Shown here in pieces: positions 14,450-14,721 of a stretch of 14,721 bases of DNA. Positions within the stretch are counted from its first letter, which is position 1, and each line of letters opens with the position of its first letter. The notes under the pieces are model-generated. The model had not been told where the DNA came from. It saw only the letters and a list, made by a program, of their open reading frames with translations, and did not search any database. This DNA is from Reyranella sp. (GTDB lineage: Bacteria > Pseudomonadota > Alphaproteobacteria > Reyranellales > Reyranellaceae), in NCBI GenBank assembly GCA_030679805.1, contig JAUXST010000937.1:1-14721 (forward strand), given 5' to 3'. The translations under genes and the position numbers were made by a program.

Positions 14450-14721
14450 ATGCAACGTCGCAAATTTCTGAAAACTGCCGGCGTAGGCGCTGCCGCCACG
14501 ACGGTGGCCGCACCGGCCTTGGCGCAAGGCACGCCGGAGCTCAAATGGCGGTTGACCTCGAGCTTTCCCAAGTCGCTCGACACACTGTGGGGCGGTGCCG
14601 AGCTTTTCTGCCGGCGGGTGAGCGAGATCACCGACGGCAAGTTCAAGATCTCGCCGTTCGCCTCGGGCGAGATCGTCCCGGGCTTCCAGGTCCTCGACGC
14701 CGTGCAGAACGGCACCGTCGA
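14450..14721 (+). CDS. dctP: TRAP transporter solute-binding protein, DctP/TakP-like, copy 4 (5' part)
   Basis: The first 90 codons of a fourth paralogue run to the window end. The protein begins MQRRKFLKTAGVGAAATTVAAPALAQ, a Tat-type signal, and continues with ELKWRLTSSFPKSLDTLWGGAE and SGEIVPGFQVLDAVQNGTV, clearly the same family. It departs from the others at the mature N-terminus (AQGTPELKW in place of AQSMPELKW) and at KISPFASGEIV (QIRVFAAGEIV in copy 1). AGGGAGGG (14437-14444) is five bases before the ATG. The binding-pocket half is outside the window, so function and intactness cannot be judged, and the array may continue further. Confidence 0.88.
   Translation, partial: MQRRKFLKTAGVGAAATTVAAPALAQGTPELKWRLTSSFPKSLDTLWGGAELFCRRVSEITDGKFKISPFASGEIVPGFQVLDAVQNGTV

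Noticed and set aside
10696..14721. CRISPR array or mobile element as the explanation for the repeated pattern
   Set aside because: The repeats are diverged full-length coding sequences with their own ribosome binding sites and terminators. There are no short identical repeats with spacers, no transposase and no terminal inverted repeats with target duplications.

Overview
The window is GC-rich and densely packed, and every recognisable gene lies on the + strand. The first two thirds carry a conserved housekeeping order: folK (3' end), rpoZ, rsh (relA/spoT type), pdxJ, acpS, lepB, rnc, era, recO, parC, uppP. One bifunctional Rsh behind rpoZ, followed by pdxJ-acpS-lepB-rnc-era-recO, is typical of Alphaproteobacteria. 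The protein styles fit that class too (long acidic omega tail, single-cysteine RecO, ParC rather than GyrA features). A genus cannot be fixed from the sequence alone; Rhodospirillales- or Reyranella-like is only a guess.

Positions 1-10561 are core chromosome. Many junctions are translationally coupled: GTGA at pdxJ/acpS, ATGA at rnc/era, and overlaps at lepB/rnc. The products cover folate synthesis (FolK), RNA polymerase omega, the stringent response (Rsh), pyridoxal phosphate synthesis (PdxJ), acyl-carrier-protein activation (AcpS), protein export (LepB), RNA processing and ribosome maturation (RNase III, Era), recombination repair (RecO), chromosome decatenation (ParC) and recycling of the undecaprenyl carrier lipid (UppP). 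Promoter-like sites precede rpoZ, rsh and lepB. A paired-hairpin region separates rpoZ from rsh. The rsh promoter sits so close to the ATG that the message may be leaderless.

Positions 10562-14721 are different in kind: a head-to-tail array of at least four paralogous genes for periplasmic solute-binding proteins of the TRAP-transporter DctP/TakP-like family. Three are complete and the fourth is cut by the window end. Each encodes a protein beginning MQRRKFL (Tat-type signal) and has a strong GGGAGG ribosome binding site. The three complete genes each end in an almost identical UNCG-loop intrinsic terminator. The three spacers between the genes also share a conserved block (TGGCA, four bases, TTCC/TTCT-GCT) overlapping a 15-bp imperfect palindrome. 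The repeating unit is therefore gene plus terminator plus regulatory spacer. No DctQ or DctM membrane subunit is visible in the window. The array looks like a set of individually expressed binding proteins with a shared fold and diverging ligand-pocket segments, possibly feeding a permease encoded elsewhere. It is the most interesting part of the window. No tRNA, rRNA, CRISPR array, insertion sequence or phage gene was seen.
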